A stretch of 64,000 bases of DNA from Bacteroidota bacterium (GCA_023387985.1 JAEWHC010000004.1:62001-126000); one strand, 5' to 3'. Shown: positions 18,072 through 25,479, counted from the stretch's first letter. The notes: generated by a model not told the origin, from the letters alone. Translations and numbers: made by a program.

Positions 18072-18749
18072 ATGATTAAGCAAACTTCACTTGATTTCCT
18101 TTCAAATCTTCAATTAAATAATTCAAGGGAATGGTTTGAGCAAAATAGGGACTTATACGAAAATTACAGAAGCGACATACTTCAATTGACTAAAAATCTT
18201 TTGACAGAATTATCCAAGATTGACAACGCAATTTTACAAGCCAACTTAGACCCTAAAAAGTGCTTGACGAGAGTAAACCGAGATTTAAGGTTTTCAAAAG
18301 ATAAGACACCTTACAAAAATTATGTCTTAATTGTTTTTAACAAGAATTACCCACAGCCAAACAAGGCAGGTTATTTTATTCACATAGAACCAGAAAATTG
18401 TTCAGTTGGTGGTGGAGTTTGGCAAACAACGCCTGAGTATTTGAAGAAAATTCGTCAAGAGATTGATTATTCATTTACAGACTTCAACAAAATCATAACC
18501 ACTTCTGAATTTCAAAAAACATTTCCAAACGGAATACAAGGTGTTGGAAAACTTAAAAAAATGCCAGACGGCTATAACGAGACTAATCCGGCAAGTGAAC
18601 TTCTGAAAATGAAAGGATTTTGCACCAAAGAACTGCTCAATGACGAGCTACTAACAAGTAAAGACTGTATCAAAACTGTAATGGACTTTTTCAAAACAAC
18701 AAAACCAATTATTGACTACATAAACAAAGCAATTGAGTATGACGAGTAA
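18072..18749 (+). CDS. DUF2461 family protein
   Basis: 225 residues. N-terminal SLDFLSNLQLNNSREWFEQNRDLY and the central VNRDLRFSKDKTPYKNY (residues 75-92) plus GGGVWQTTPEYLKKIRQEI (about 116-135) are the hallmarks of DUF2461 (TIGR02453). Biochemical role unknown. The ATG overlaps the end of the DUF1905/OmdA gene by 8 bases, so the two form the operon of one cassette and may now be affected by polar effects of the IS upstream. Confidence 0.88.
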   Translation: MIKQTSLDFLSNLQLNNSREWFEQNRDLYENYRSDILQLTKNLLTELSKIDNAILQANLDPKKCLTRVNRDLRFSKDKTPYKNYVLIVFNKNYPQPNKAGYFIHIEPENCSVGGGVWQTTPEYLKKIRQEIDYSFTDFNKIITTSEFQKTFPNGIQGVGKLKKMPDGYNETNPASELLKMKGFCTKELLNDELLTSKDCIKTVMDFFKTTKPIIDYINKAIEYDE

Positions 18750-18759
18750 AAAAGCCCGA

Positions 18760-18898
18760 ACCGCTAACAGCACCTACCCAAAAGTGGCGGTTCAGTGGTT
18801 AAATCAAGCTTTGTGTCCGCCTCAGGCGGATTTGTGCTTGGTTGACAATGAAGTGCTTTGAAATCGCCACCTTCGGGTAGCCGCAAACCGTTGGCGGC
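18760..18898 (+). repeat. attC-like palindromic site 5
   Basis: Left box ACCGCTAAC (18760-18768) is the exact reverse complement of GTTAGCGGT that opens this cassette at 16323; its own right end is GTTGGCGGC (18890-18898). Arms CTACCCAAAAGTGGCG and CGCCACCTTCGGGTAG pair; a central GTCCGCCTCAGGCGGAT hairpin is present. About 120 bp are nearly identical to the site at 22,898. Confidence 0.83.
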
Positions 18899-18916
18899 AA
18901 TTAGAAAAACTTTCCG

Positions 18917-19582
18917 ATGGTTAAAAGAGCTTCTTTTATCTTACTTGCTACTTTAGCTACCTTGGGTGGACTATATCCCGTTGTCTACTTTATTATTGAC
19001 CGACGTTTCGGGTTATTGGACCTAAAAAGTGAAGCTCTTTTAGCAAATAGCATTTGGAACGCTACATTTTATATCCATATAGTATTAGGCGGCGTGGCTT
19101 TACTAATTGGGTGGACACAGTTTGTTTCAAAATGGAGAAGACGAAATCTAAGGTTACACAGACAAATCGGTAAAGTTTATGTTTTTACGGTTTTAGTAAG
19201 CGCTGTAACTGCAGTTTATATTGCATTTTTTGCCACTGGTGGACTTATTCCTTCTCTTGGCTTTGTTGGTATGGGTGTGGTGTGGTTTATAACAACCGTC
19301 AAAGCCTACAGAGACATTAGAAAAAGGAAAGTTTTAAGTCACCAAAGGATGATGATTTATAGCTACGCTACTTGCCTTGCGGCTGTGACCTTGCGAATAT
19401 ATCTCCCACTATTTATTTCGGTTTTTAATGATTTCAATAAAGCTTATGCTGTAGTATCATGGCTTAGTTGGGTGCCAAATTTAATTGTTGCCTACTTCAT
19501 AATTCAACATCTTTATCCGACACGAATAACTGCCACCAACAATCGGTTTGGCGTTATGGCGGCGGAAGAAACACAGCATTAA
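18917..19582 (+). CDS. DUF2306 integral membrane protein
   Basis: 221 residues, about six or seven membrane spans. HIVLGGVALLIGWTQF (about 55-70), RRNLRLHRQIGKVYV (75-90) and LSHQRMMIYSYATCLAAVTLR (about 140-160) are the conserved DUF2306 positions with paired His/Arg residues that may hold a cofactor or metal. Function unknown. It is the sole gene of the cassette opened at 18890; 18 bases separate the palindrome end from its ATG, a good AGAAAAAC-type leader but no clear Shine-Dalgarno, as usual in Bacteroidota. Confidence 0.87.
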   Translation: MVKRASFILLATLATLGGLYPVVYFIIDRRFGLLDLKSEALLANSIWNATFYIHIVLGGVALLIGWTQFVSKWRRRNLRLHRQIGKVYVFTVLVSAVTAVYIAFFATGGLIPSLGFVGMGVVWFITTVKAYRDIRKRKVLSHQRMMIYSYATCLAAVTLRIYLPLFISVFNDFNKAYAVVSWLSWVPNLIVAYFIIQHLYPTRITATNNRFGVMAAEETQH

Positions 19583-19734
19583 CAATAATTTGCTATTGTG
19601 CCACATATCCAGCTTGACGGAACGCTATTGAGCAGTAGAAATATACTTGTACATTAGTTCATCAATTGGCTTCAGTTGTCGGCAGACGGAACACAGAATA
19701 CCGGCACAGCACAAAGCCCCTGTCCGTTGAAGTT
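19577..19734 (+). repeat. attC-like palindromic site 6, degenerate
   Basis: Left AACAATAATTTGCTATTGTGCC (from about 19581) partly pairs with GGCACAGCACAAAGCC before the right end TGTCCGTTGAAG (19721-19731). Its left box does not match the cassette opening GTTGGCGGC at 18890, so it is the least regular site. Its G|TT (19726/19727) coincides exactly with the point where homology to a tyrosine recombinase begins. Confidence 0.55.
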
Positions 19735-20359
19735 CTATTATGAGCAGGTTTTGGAAAGGGAAAAGTTTTTTTATAAGATACCCCGACCCAGGAAAAAGTT
19801 GCAACTGCCCGCATTTTTTACCAGGAACGAAGTATTAAAAATCATTAATGGTACGAAAAACCTAAAACATAAAGCCATGTTGATGTTGGCTTATGGCGGT
19901 GGTTTGCGGGTAAGTGAGGTGATTAAATTAAAACCGGGTGATACAGACAGCGACAGGATGAGTATTTGGATCCGCGGTGCAAAAGGAAATAAAGACCGGA
20001 TTGTGCCATTAAGCCCGGCGCTTTTGATCATATTACGCAGTTATGCGTTTCAGTATAATATCGGTAAAAAAGGATGGTTATTCCCCGGTGAGGACCCGAA
20101 CAATCATTACACTACGAGAAGTCTGCAAATGGTTTTAAAGCAAGCGAAGGAACGGGCAGGACTTACAAAAGAAGGAGGCATTCATGCCTTAAGGCATAGT
20201 TTTGCCACCCACCTGTTGGATTCCGGAAACGATGTTACTTTAATCATGAAGCTGCTGGGGCACAATGATTTGAAAACCACTCTGCGTTATTTGCATGTTA
20301 CAAACCGGGATATACTTAAAATTGTAAGCCCTTTGGATGATTTGGATTTAGATATATAG
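19676..20359 (+). CDS. N-terminally truncated tyrosine recombinase
   Basis: 227 residues from TTG 19676, but real homology starts at 19727 with LKFYYEQVLEREKF; the first 17 codons are palindrome sequence. The complete catalytic domain is present: Arg in GGGLRVSEV (about 88), Lys in GAKGNKDRIVPL (about 115), HALRHSF (His/Arg, about 175), LLGHND (His) and nucleophile Tyr in TTLRYLHV (about 208), ending SPLDDL, a C-terminus also seen in IntI and Bacteroidota integrases. The N-terminal core-binding domain (~150 residues) is missing and there is no IntI-specific extra patch between the Lys and HxxR boxes. It is either a remnant of the array's integrase or a captured fragment. Confidence 0.8.
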   Translation: MSADGTQNTGTAQSPCPLKFYYEQVLEREKFFYKIPRPRKKLQLPAFFTRNEVLKIINGTKNLKHKAMLMLAYGGGLRVSEVIKLKPGDTDSDRMSIWIRGAKGNKDRIVPLSPALLIILRSYAFQYNIGKKGWLFPGEDPNNHYTTRSLQMVLKQAKERAGLTKEGGIHALRHSFATHLLDSGNDVTLIMKLLGHNDLKTTLRYLHVTNRDILKIVSPLDDLDLDI

Positions 20360-20484
20360 CGTTGTATTGGCGAAACAGGCCAAAAATAAACAATATTTTG
20401 CAATACACTGTTTATCCATTGGATAAGGAGTTTTTGCGAAAGTTGCATAAGATTAAAACTTTCGTATACATTTGTGTTGCCTGC
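20360..20484 (+). other. Candidate attI-like insertion region downstream of the recombinase
   Basis: Non-coding sequence between the recombinase stop and the first cassette-type junction. It ends at G|TTGCCTGC (20476/20477), which opens the following cassette, yet no attC-like palindrome precedes it. That is what an array's primary insertion site would look like: recombinase gene, unpaired site, first cassette. It includes a good promoter at 20443-20474. Function is inferred. Confidence 0.45.
20443..20474 (+). promoter_or_regulatory. Bacteroidota-type promoter at the cassette junction
   Basis: TTG at 20443-20445, spacer of 21, TACATTTG at 20467-20474, matching the Bacteroidota TTTG-N19-TAnnTTTG pattern. 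Transcription would start at or just inside the cassette boundary at 20476, so it would read into the glycosylase cassette and those after it, like an integron Pc promoter. Confidence 0.6.
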
Positions 20485-20519
20485 AACTATTTCAGGACGC
20501 ACCAAACTAATTGGTCAGC

Positions 20520-21035
20520 ATGACAATAAATTCCTTTGACGCTATTTCCGACAGTAATGCAAAAATTTTAATTCTGGGAACCATGCCAGGCACTGCTTCA
20601 TTGACAGCCAATCAGTATTATGGTCATCAAGACAATCTATTCTGGGACATCATGTTTAGAGTACTTGACAAAACTTGGAATTGTGAGGAAGTTGTAACTG
20701 CTGACTATGATACAAAGAAAAACCTGTTATTGAAAAACGGTGTTGCACTTTGGGATGTGCTTAAACATTGCGACAGAAAAGGCAGTCTTGACATGTCAAT
20801 TAGAAATGAAATTAAAAATGACTTATCCAGTTTCTTCAAAACGCATCCAAATATCAGAGCCATTTTCTTTAACGGACAAAAGGCACATAAATATTTTGCA
20901 GACCTAAAAACCCAAGTCCCAGACATTGAGAATATTAAGCAGTTCGTACTTCAGTCAACAAGTCCAAGCAACACAAAAAATTCGTTCCACATCTTAAAAG
21001 AATGGACTTCAATCCGCAACTTTTTAAACAACTAA
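20520..21035 (+). CDS. DNA-deoxyinosine glycosylase-like protein (UDG superfamily)
   Basis: 171 residues from ATG 20520; a TTG at 20511 is the alternative. Uracil-DNA-glycosylase fold: motif A ILILGTMPGTASL (about 15-27) followed by YYGHQDNLFWDIM, the hypoxanthine-DNA glycosylase pattern, NGVALWDVLKHCDR (about 75-88), AIFFNGQKAHKYF (about 115) and the late LQSTSPSNT (motif B equivalent). These enzymes remove deaminated bases such as hypoxanthine from DNA, generating abasic sites. First gene of the cassette opened at 20476. Confidence 0.85.
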   Translation: MTINSFDAISDSNAKILILGTMPGTASLTANQYYGHQDNLFWDIMFRVLDKTWNCEEVVTADYDTKKNLLLKNGVALWDVLKHCDRKGSLDMSIRNEIKNDLSSFFKTHPNIRAIFFNGQKAHKYFADLKTQVPDIENIKQFVLQSTSPSNTKNSFHILKEWTSIRNFLNN

Positions 21036-21037
21036 CA

Positions 21038-21421
21038 ATGAGAAAAATCATTTTTTTGACACTGCTCTTTTCTTCTTTGACATTTGTTCTTCATGCACAA
21101 ACTGTAACTTATAAAGCAGACAAGTGGGGGAACACCAAACTTCATAAAAAGTGGACGACTGCTTTGGATAACCCTGTTCTTGAAAAAGTCGTTATTGTGC
21201 AAACTCCCAAAAGTTTTAAAGTGACTTTCGGGGGTAAACGAACATTGACATATTCCATTTTAGGTTCTGAAAAGCTCAACGCAACCACCGTGAATTACAG
21301 CGTTAAATCTGGTGACAAGAATTATTCAATTAAGGTCATGTACATTGATAACGCATACTATTTCATTTGTGAGAATGAGTGGGCAGTTGCAGAAGTTACG
21401 GATATGTCTTCGTCGGACTGA
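21038..21421 (+). CDS. Small secreted protein of unknown function
   Basis: 127 residues from ATG 21038 with a signal peptide (MRKIIFLTLLFSSLTFVLHA, cleavage before or after AQ). The mature part is beta-rich (TVTYKADKWGNTKLHKKWTT, VNYSVKSGDKNYSIKVMYID). No family recognised. It starts three bases after the glycosylase stop codon and is the second gene of that cassette. An upstream in-frame codon at 21002 overlaps the glycosylase gene and is rejected as start. Confidence 0.75.
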   Translation: MRKIIFLTLLFSSLTFVLHAQTVTYKADKWGNTKLHKKWTTALDNPVLEKVVIVQTPKSFKVTFGGKRTLTYSILGSEKLNATTVNYSVKSGDKNYSIKVMYIDNAYYFICENEWAVAEVTDMSSSD

Positions 21422-21429
21422 CTATAGCT

Positions 21430-21633
21430 GCAGGCAACAGCGGTTTTGCGTCAGCGGGGGCGACGGAACGCAGCATCAGCGACAGAAGCAACTTTCTTCT
21501 TCATCTTAAGCAGACGGAACGCAGATGAACGACAGAATAAAACTTGTACTTTAGTTTTTCAATCATCGGTAGTTCCGGGCTGGACGTTCAATGAAAGCCC
21601 CGCCGAACGCAAAGCCGATGAACGTTATGGGCC
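21430..21633 (+). repeat. attC-like palindromic site 7
   Basis: Left box GCAGGCAAC (21430-21438) is the exact reverse complement of GTTGCCTGC at the 20476 junction, and the match continues through ATAG. Its own right end is GTTATGGGCC (21624-21633). Arms CGGTTTTGCGTCAGCGGGG and CCCCGCCGAACGCAAAGCCG pair. Confidence 0.83.
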
Positions 21634-21652
21634 ATTAAAACAGAACATTTTT

Positions 21653-22882
21653 ATGAAACATTTTATCTACACGACAACATTAGTAATCGCATTGACATTT
21701 TGCGATTTGCTACATGCCCAGACCATTGATAATAAAATTGTTATTGGAGCGATTGACAGTATCCAATCAACAATTCTCAACGAACAACGCAAACTATGGG
21801 TGTATGTGCCCAACTCGGGTTATGCTGATCAAAAAAGTCAGGCAAAATACCCCGTTATTTATCTTTTGGATGGTAGTTCTAATTTTTATTCCATGATGGG
21901 TATAGTGCAACGGTTAAGTGAAACCATGATCATTCCAGAAATGATTATTGTGGGGATACCTAATACAAACCGTTTTCGTGACCTTTCACCAACAAAACCA
22001 GCCGAAAGTCCTTTTCCACTACCTCCTTATGTTGGCGGTGGAGAAGCATTTACCTCGTTTTTGGAAAAAGAATTGATGCCATACATTGAGTCAAAATATC
22101 CCACAGCACCGTACCGTATGATGATTGGCCATTCGCTGGGCGGCCTGATGGTGATAAACACGTTGCTCCATCACAGCAATTTATTCAATTCCTATCTGGC
22201 CATTGACCCCAGTTTGTGGTGGGATAATGATTTGATGTTAAAGCAAGCTGATAGCATTTTTCAGCAGAATAAATTCAATGGCAAATCATTATATATCGCA
22301 ATGGCCAATAACGGCATAGCAGAAGGAATGGATTTAGCTTCTGTTATGAAGGATACAACGGAGGAATCGGCAAATTCCCGCCCGATGCTTTTATTTTCAG
22401 ATGTATTGGAATCCAGAAAAAACCATGGTTTACGATGGAATTTTCACTATTATCCTGATGATAACCACAACTCTGTTACGATGATCGCTACATATGATGC
22501 ACTTCGATTCTTCTTCGACAAATACACTATACCCCTTTCCTATTTGTACAAAGTGCCCGAACCATCATTTAATGCTGACTCTGTTATTATTACTCACTTT
22601 AAAACAGCCTCAGAACAAATGGGCTATACTGTTTTACCTCCTGAAAACTTCGTGAATGAGGAAGCTTATAATATGATGTATAATAACGACCTGGATCGGG
22701 CATTCAGGCTTTTTGATTTGAACATCCGAAATTACCCAAACAGTTATAGTGCTTACGACAGTATGGGTGATTATTATATGGCAAAAAATGATAAAGAAAA
22801 TGCGATTATATTTTATTTAAAAGCCTTGGAACTGAAAGAAGTTCCGGCAACAAGAAAAAAACTTGAGGAGCTTAAAAACTAA
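21653..22882 (+). CDS. Secreted esterase (EstD/IroE-like alpha/beta hydrolase) with TPR tail
   Basis: 409 residues from ATG 21653, chosen because it starts a signal peptide (MKHFIYTTTLVIALTFCDLLHAQ); the frame is open further upstream through the palindrome but that part is not coding. Putative-esterase fold (PF00756): YPVIYLLDGSSNFYSMMGIV, nucleophile in MIGHSLGGLM (about 160), YPDDNHNSV with the catalytic His (about 265). The last ~60 residues hold tetratricopeptide-like repeats (YNDLDRAFRLFDLN..., AYDSMGDYYMAKNDKENAI). Relatives hydrolyse siderophores or acyl esters; the substrate is unknown. Sole gene of its cassette. Confidence 0.87.
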   Translation: MKHFIYTTTLVIALTFCDLLHAQTIDNKIVIGAIDSIQSTILNEQRKLWVYVPNSGYADQKSQAKYPVIYLLDGSSNFYSMMGIVQRLSETMIIPEMIIVGIPNTNRFRDLSPTKPAESPFPLPPYVGGGEAFTSFLEKELMPYIESKYPTAPYRMMIGHSLGGLMVINTLLHHSNLFNSYLAIDPSLWWDNDLMLKQADSIFQQNKFNGKSLYIAMANNGIAEGMDLASVMKDTTEESANSRPMLLFSDVLESRKNHGLRWNFHYYPDDNHNSVTMIATYDALRFFFDKYTIPLSYLYKVPEPSFNADSVIITHFKTASEQMGYTVLPPENFVNEEAYNMMYNNDLDRAFRLFDLNIRNYPNSYSAYDSMGDYYMAKNDKENAIIFYLKALELKEVPATRKKLEELKN

Positions 22883-22897
22883 TGACCAATAGATAAC

Positions 22898-23037
22898 GGC
22901 ACATAACAGCACCTACCCAAAAGTGGCGGTTCAGTGGTTAAATCAAGCTTTGTGTCCGCCTCAGGCGGATTTCTGCTTGGTTGACAGTGAAGTGCTCCGA
23001 AATCGCCACCTTCGGGTAGCTGCCAACCGTTATGCGT
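22898..23037 (+). repeat. attC-like palindromic site 8
   Basis: Left box GGCACATAAC (22898-22907) matches the reverse complement of the cassette opening GTTATGGGCC (21624) at 9 of 10 positions. Right end GTTATGCGT (23029-23037). Interior nearly identical to the site at 18,760, including the GTCCGCCTCAGGCGGAT hairpin; I see only about six differences in ~120 bases. Confidence 0.83.
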
Positions 23038-23102
23038 CACCCTATGACAAACGTTCGTACAAAATCCAACATTTGACTAATTGACAAAAACTAAAAAAAT
23101 TC

Positions 23103-23136
23103 TTGCCTGACTAATTTAATATCGTAATATTGCAAT
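23103..23136 (+). promoter_or_regulatory. Promoter of the ars operon with overlapping ArsR operator
   Basis: TTG at 23103-23105, 19-base spacer, TAATATTG at 23125-23132 (one mismatch to TAnnTTTG). The near-palindrome GTAATATTGC (23124-23133) covers the -7 element, so ArsR bound there would block the polymerase. The same core occurs as a perfect palindrome at 23506. Confidence 0.6.
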
Positions 23137-23154
23137 AATAAACTAAATGAAATT

Positions 23155-23481
23155 ATGGGTGCAACTAAAACAGAACATTTCACGGACAAGCAAAACCAAA
23201 TTGCGACAATTGCAAAAGCGTTGGGACATCCTGCAAGAATTGCAATTATTGAATATCTGATGAAAGTAAACGAATGTATTTGTGGCGACATCGTGAACGA
23301 ACTTCCTTTGGCTCAACCAACCGTTTCGCAACATTTAAAAGAATTGAAAAACGCAGGAATTATCAAAGGAAATATCGACGGAAACTCTATTTGCTACTGC
23401 ATTGATGAAAAAACAATCGAAATACTAAACACTTACTTCTTAAAAATTGTAAAAACTGTTTCTAAAGCCAAATGCTGTTAA
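23155..23481 (+). CDS. arsR: ArsR-family arsenic-responsive repressor
   Basis: 108 residues, winged helix. ALGHPARIAIIEYLMK (about 24-39), NECICGDIVNELPLAQPTVSQHLKELKNAGII (recognition helix about 55-68). The metalloid site is likely Cys41/Cys43 in ECICGD, with a C-terminal KCC that could add ligands. As(III) binding releases it from DNA and derepresses the operon. First gene of the arsenic cassette opened at 23029. A terminator-like hairpin overlaps its stop codon. Confidence 0.92.
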   Translation: MGATKTEHFTDKQNQIATIAKALGHPARIAIIEYLMKVNECICGDIVNELPLAQPTVSQHLKELKNAGIIKGNIDGNSICYCIDEKTIEILNTYFLKIVKTVSKAKCC

Positions 23482-23492
23482 AGCATTTTTTT
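23470..23492 (+). terminator. Attenuator-like terminator at the arsR stop
   Basis: AAATGCT (23470-23476), five-base loop, AGCATTT (23482-23488), then a run of T. It could separate low-level arsR message from the downstream genes, which have their own operator-like site at 23506. Confidence 0.5.
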
Positions 23493-23505
23493 AATTAACC
23501 ATATC

Positions 23506-23515
23506 GCAATATTGC
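23506..23515 (+). promoter_or_regulatory. Second ArsR operator candidate
   Basis: Perfect 10-bp palindrome GCAATATTGC within ATATCGCAATATTGCA, sharing ATATCGnAATATTGCA with the site upstream of arsR. It lies 25 bases before the DUF6428 start and would control the resistance genes separately from arsR. Confidence 0.5.
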
Positions 23516-23539
23516 ATTTAAACTATAGAGAATAACACA

Positions 23540-23998
23540 ATGAAATTATCAGACGTAAAACAAATTTTACCAACATTAGAAAATATTGAATTTCAATTAG
23601 AAAATGGAACTTTTGTTCCCGAACATTTTCACGTTACAGAAGTGGGAATGATTACTAAAAACTTTATCGATTGTGGTGGAGTAATCCGCACAGAAAAAGC
23701 GGTAAACTTTCAATTATGGAATGCAGACGATTTTGAACATCGCTTGAAACCCAACAAACTACTCAACATTATCAAACTCTCGGAAGAAAAGTTAGGTATT
23801 GAAGATTTTGAAATTGAAGTGGAATATCAAAGTGATACGATTGGAAAATACGATTTGGAATTTAACGGAAAAACATTTGTATTGAAAAACAAAACCACGG
23901 CTTGTCTGGCTCAAGATGCTTGCGGAATTCCATCAGAAAAACAAAAGAAAAATTTAGCAAGTATTACGAATTGCACACCAAATTCTGGTTGCTGTTAA
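23540..23998 (+). CDS. DUF6428 family protein of ars operons
   Basis: 152 residues. MKLSDVKQILPTLENIEFQL start, FVPEHFHVTEVGMITKNFIDCGG (about 28-50), NFQLWNADDFEHRLKP (about 60-75), ending in a Cys-rich tail (TACLAQDACGIP, NCTPNSGCC). Proteins of this family lie between arsR and acr3 in Bacteroidota ars operons. The terminal vicinal Cys pair suggests As(III) binding or delivery, which is inference. Confidence 0.8.
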   Translation: MKLSDVKQILPTLENIEFQLENGTFVPEHFHVTEVGMITKNFIDCGGVIRTEKAVNFQLWNADDFEHRLKPNKLLNIIKLSEEKLGIEDFEIEVEYQSDTIGKYDLEFNGKTFVLKNKTTACLAQDACGIPSEKQKKNLASITNCTPNSGCC

Positions 23999-24007
23999 AT
24001 TGCCAAT

Positions 24008-25042
24008 ATGCAACCGAAGCTAAAATTTTTAGACCGTTATTTAACTCTTTGGATATTCCTCGCAATGGCAATTGGCGTAGGTTTGGGACATTTCTTTCCG
24101 AATATTCCTAACCACATCAATGCCATTTCTATTGGAACTACCAATATTCCTTTGGCAATCGGATTGATATTGATGATGTATCCGCCTTTGGCAAAAGTGG
24201 ATTATTCTTTATTGCCAAAAGCATTGCAGGACAAAAAAATAATTTCCGTTTCCCTTCTGCTCAATTGGGTAATCGGTACCGTTTTAATGTTTGGATTAGC
24301 CGTTTTGTTCTTGCGGAACGAGCCGGAATATATGACGGGACTGATTCTGATTGGTTTGGCAAGATGTATCGCAATGGTGATTGTGTGGAGCGATTTAGCC
24401 AAAGCCAACAGAGAATATACCGCTTTGCTCGTTGCCTTGAACAGCATTTTTCAAATTTTTACCTACAGTTTTCTCGTATGGCTGTTCATCAATATTTTAC
24501 CAAATTATTTGGGATTGGGGAATTTTGACGTCAGCGTTTCAATGCGTGATGTTACGGAAAGCGTTTTAATTTACTTGGGTATTCCGTTTTTAGCGGGTTT
24601 TCTTAGCCGATATATTTTAATAAAGAAAAAAGGGAAAGATTGGTACAATTACAAGTTCATTCCTAAAATTTCACCCATTACGCTGATAGCTCTTTTGCTG
24701 ACAATTGTATTGATGTTCAGCTTAAAAGGCGATAAAATTGTGGAATTGCCCTTCGATGTTTTAAAAATAGCTGTTCCACTCATCATTTATTTTGTGCTGA
24801 TGTTTTTCGTGAGTTTTTTCATTAATAAAGCACTCAAAATCCCTTATGATAAAAATGCTTCTATATCATTCACAGCCACAGGAAACAATTTTGAATTGGC
24901 AATAGCCGTTGCAATTTCTGTATTTGGCATCCATTCGCCACAGGCATTTGTGGGAGTTATTGGTCCTTTGGTAGAAGTTCCCGTATTGATATTATTAGTA
25001 AACATAAGTTTATACCTCAAACAAAAATATTACACTCAATGA
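24008..25042 (+). CDS. acr3: Arsenite efflux permease, ACR3 family
   Basis: 344 residues, about ten membrane spans. WIFLAMAIGVGLGHFFP (about 15-31), IGLILMMYPPLAKVDY (about 51-66) and LILIGLARCIAMVIVWSDLA (about 112-131) with the conserved Cys of ACR3 transporters; late TATGNNFELAIAVAISVFG matches the family's second signature. It exports arsenite across the inner membrane using the proton motive force. Its stop codon overlaps the arsC start (ATGA at 25039). Confidence 0.93.
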   Translation: MQPKLKFLDRYLTLWIFLAMAIGVGLGHFFPNIPNHINAISIGTTNIPLAIGLILMMYPPLAKVDYSLLPKALQDKKIISVSLLLNWVIGTVLMFGLAVLFLRNEPEYMTGLILIGLARCIAMVIVWSDLAKANREYTALLVALNSIFQIFTYSFLVWLFINILPNYLGLGNFDVSVSMRDVTESVLIYLGIPFLAGFLSRYILIKKKGKDWYNYKFIPKISPITLIALLLTIVLMFSLKGDKIVELPFDVLKIAVPLIIYFVLMFFVSFFINKALKIPYDKNASISFTATGNNFELAIAVAISVFGIHSPQAFVGVIGPLVEVPVLILLVNISLYLKQKYYTQ

Positions 25043-25455
25043 AAAAGAAAATTTTAGTGCTTTGCACAGGAAACAGTTGCAGAAGCCAAATTGCGGAAGG
25101 TTATTTAAGGCATTTCGCAGGAGAAAAAGCCGAAATTTATAGTGCCGGTGTAGAAACCCATGGTGTAAATCCGAAAGCAGTCGCAACAATGAAAGATGAC
25201 GGAATTGACATTTCAGCTCACACTTCCAACAACATTGACGAATATCGAAAAGTCGATTTTGACTTTGTAATCACCGTTTGCGACAATGCCAAAGAACGTT
25301 GCCCATTCTTTCCGACAAAAGCTCAAAAGTTTCATTACAATTTTCCCGACCCGGCAAAAGCAATCGGAACAGACGAAGAAATTGCCGAAGAATTTAGAAA
25401 AATAAGACAACAAATTAAAGATTATTGCGAGAATTTTGTTGCTGAAAATTTGTAA
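25039..25455 (+). CDS. arsC: Arsenate reductase, low-molecular-weight phosphatase type
   Basis: 138 residues. P-loop CTGNSCRSQIAEGYLR (Cys10-x5-Arg16) at the N-terminus, the SAGVETHGVNPKAVATMKDDGIDIS segment, redox pair in VCDNAKERCPFFP (Cys about 81 and 89) and DPAKAIGTDEE, all as in thioredoxin-coupled ArsC. It reduces As(V) to As(III) for export by the neighbouring ACR3. Coupled to acr3 by a four-base overlap and last gene of the cassette. Confidence 0.93.
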   Translation: MKKKILVLCTGNSCRSQIAEGYLRHFAGEKAEIYSAGVETHGVNPKAVATMKDDGIDISAHTSNNIDEYRKVDFDFVITVCDNAKERCPFFPTKAQKFHYNFPDPAKAIGTDEEIAEEFRKIRQQIKDYCENFVAENL

Positions 25456-25479
25456 CTTGACGACCCGAAAAAAGGGCGA

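Larger units (their letters stand above)
16358..18079 (+). pseudogene. DUF1905/YdeI-OmdA-like protein gene interrupted by an IS
   Basis: The 5' part is 16358-16473 (MEYLVKDEILELKYEHGKG start) and the 3' part 17728-18079. Removing the IS (16474-17723) and one copy of the GTTC target duplication joins them in frame as KWGSMKVAGTIDNYKIE, giving a 155-residue protein. Residues 5-90 are a DUF1905 domain (GAWTYHIQIP, IRKAINKNGGDKVKVTLYL); the C-terminal KLTDEEQKEIIGKIASTKSEDKQI is the OmdA/YdeI-like helical end. Members are often called bacteriocin-protection proteins; the real function is unclear. An internal ATG at 17729 could express the C-terminal 116 residues. The stop overlaps the DUF2461 start by 8 bases. 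Confidence 0.88.

Noticed and set aside
19676..20359. Reading the recombinase as a true integron integrase IntI
   Set aside because: The IntI-specific extra patch between the Lys and HxxR boxes is absent and the N-terminal domain is missing; only the SPLDDL end and linker resemble IntI. Kept as an XerC/D-like fragment.
21446..21652. N-terminal extension of the esterase frame
   Set aside because: It overlaps the palindrome at 21430; the ATG at 21653 starts a good signal peptide.
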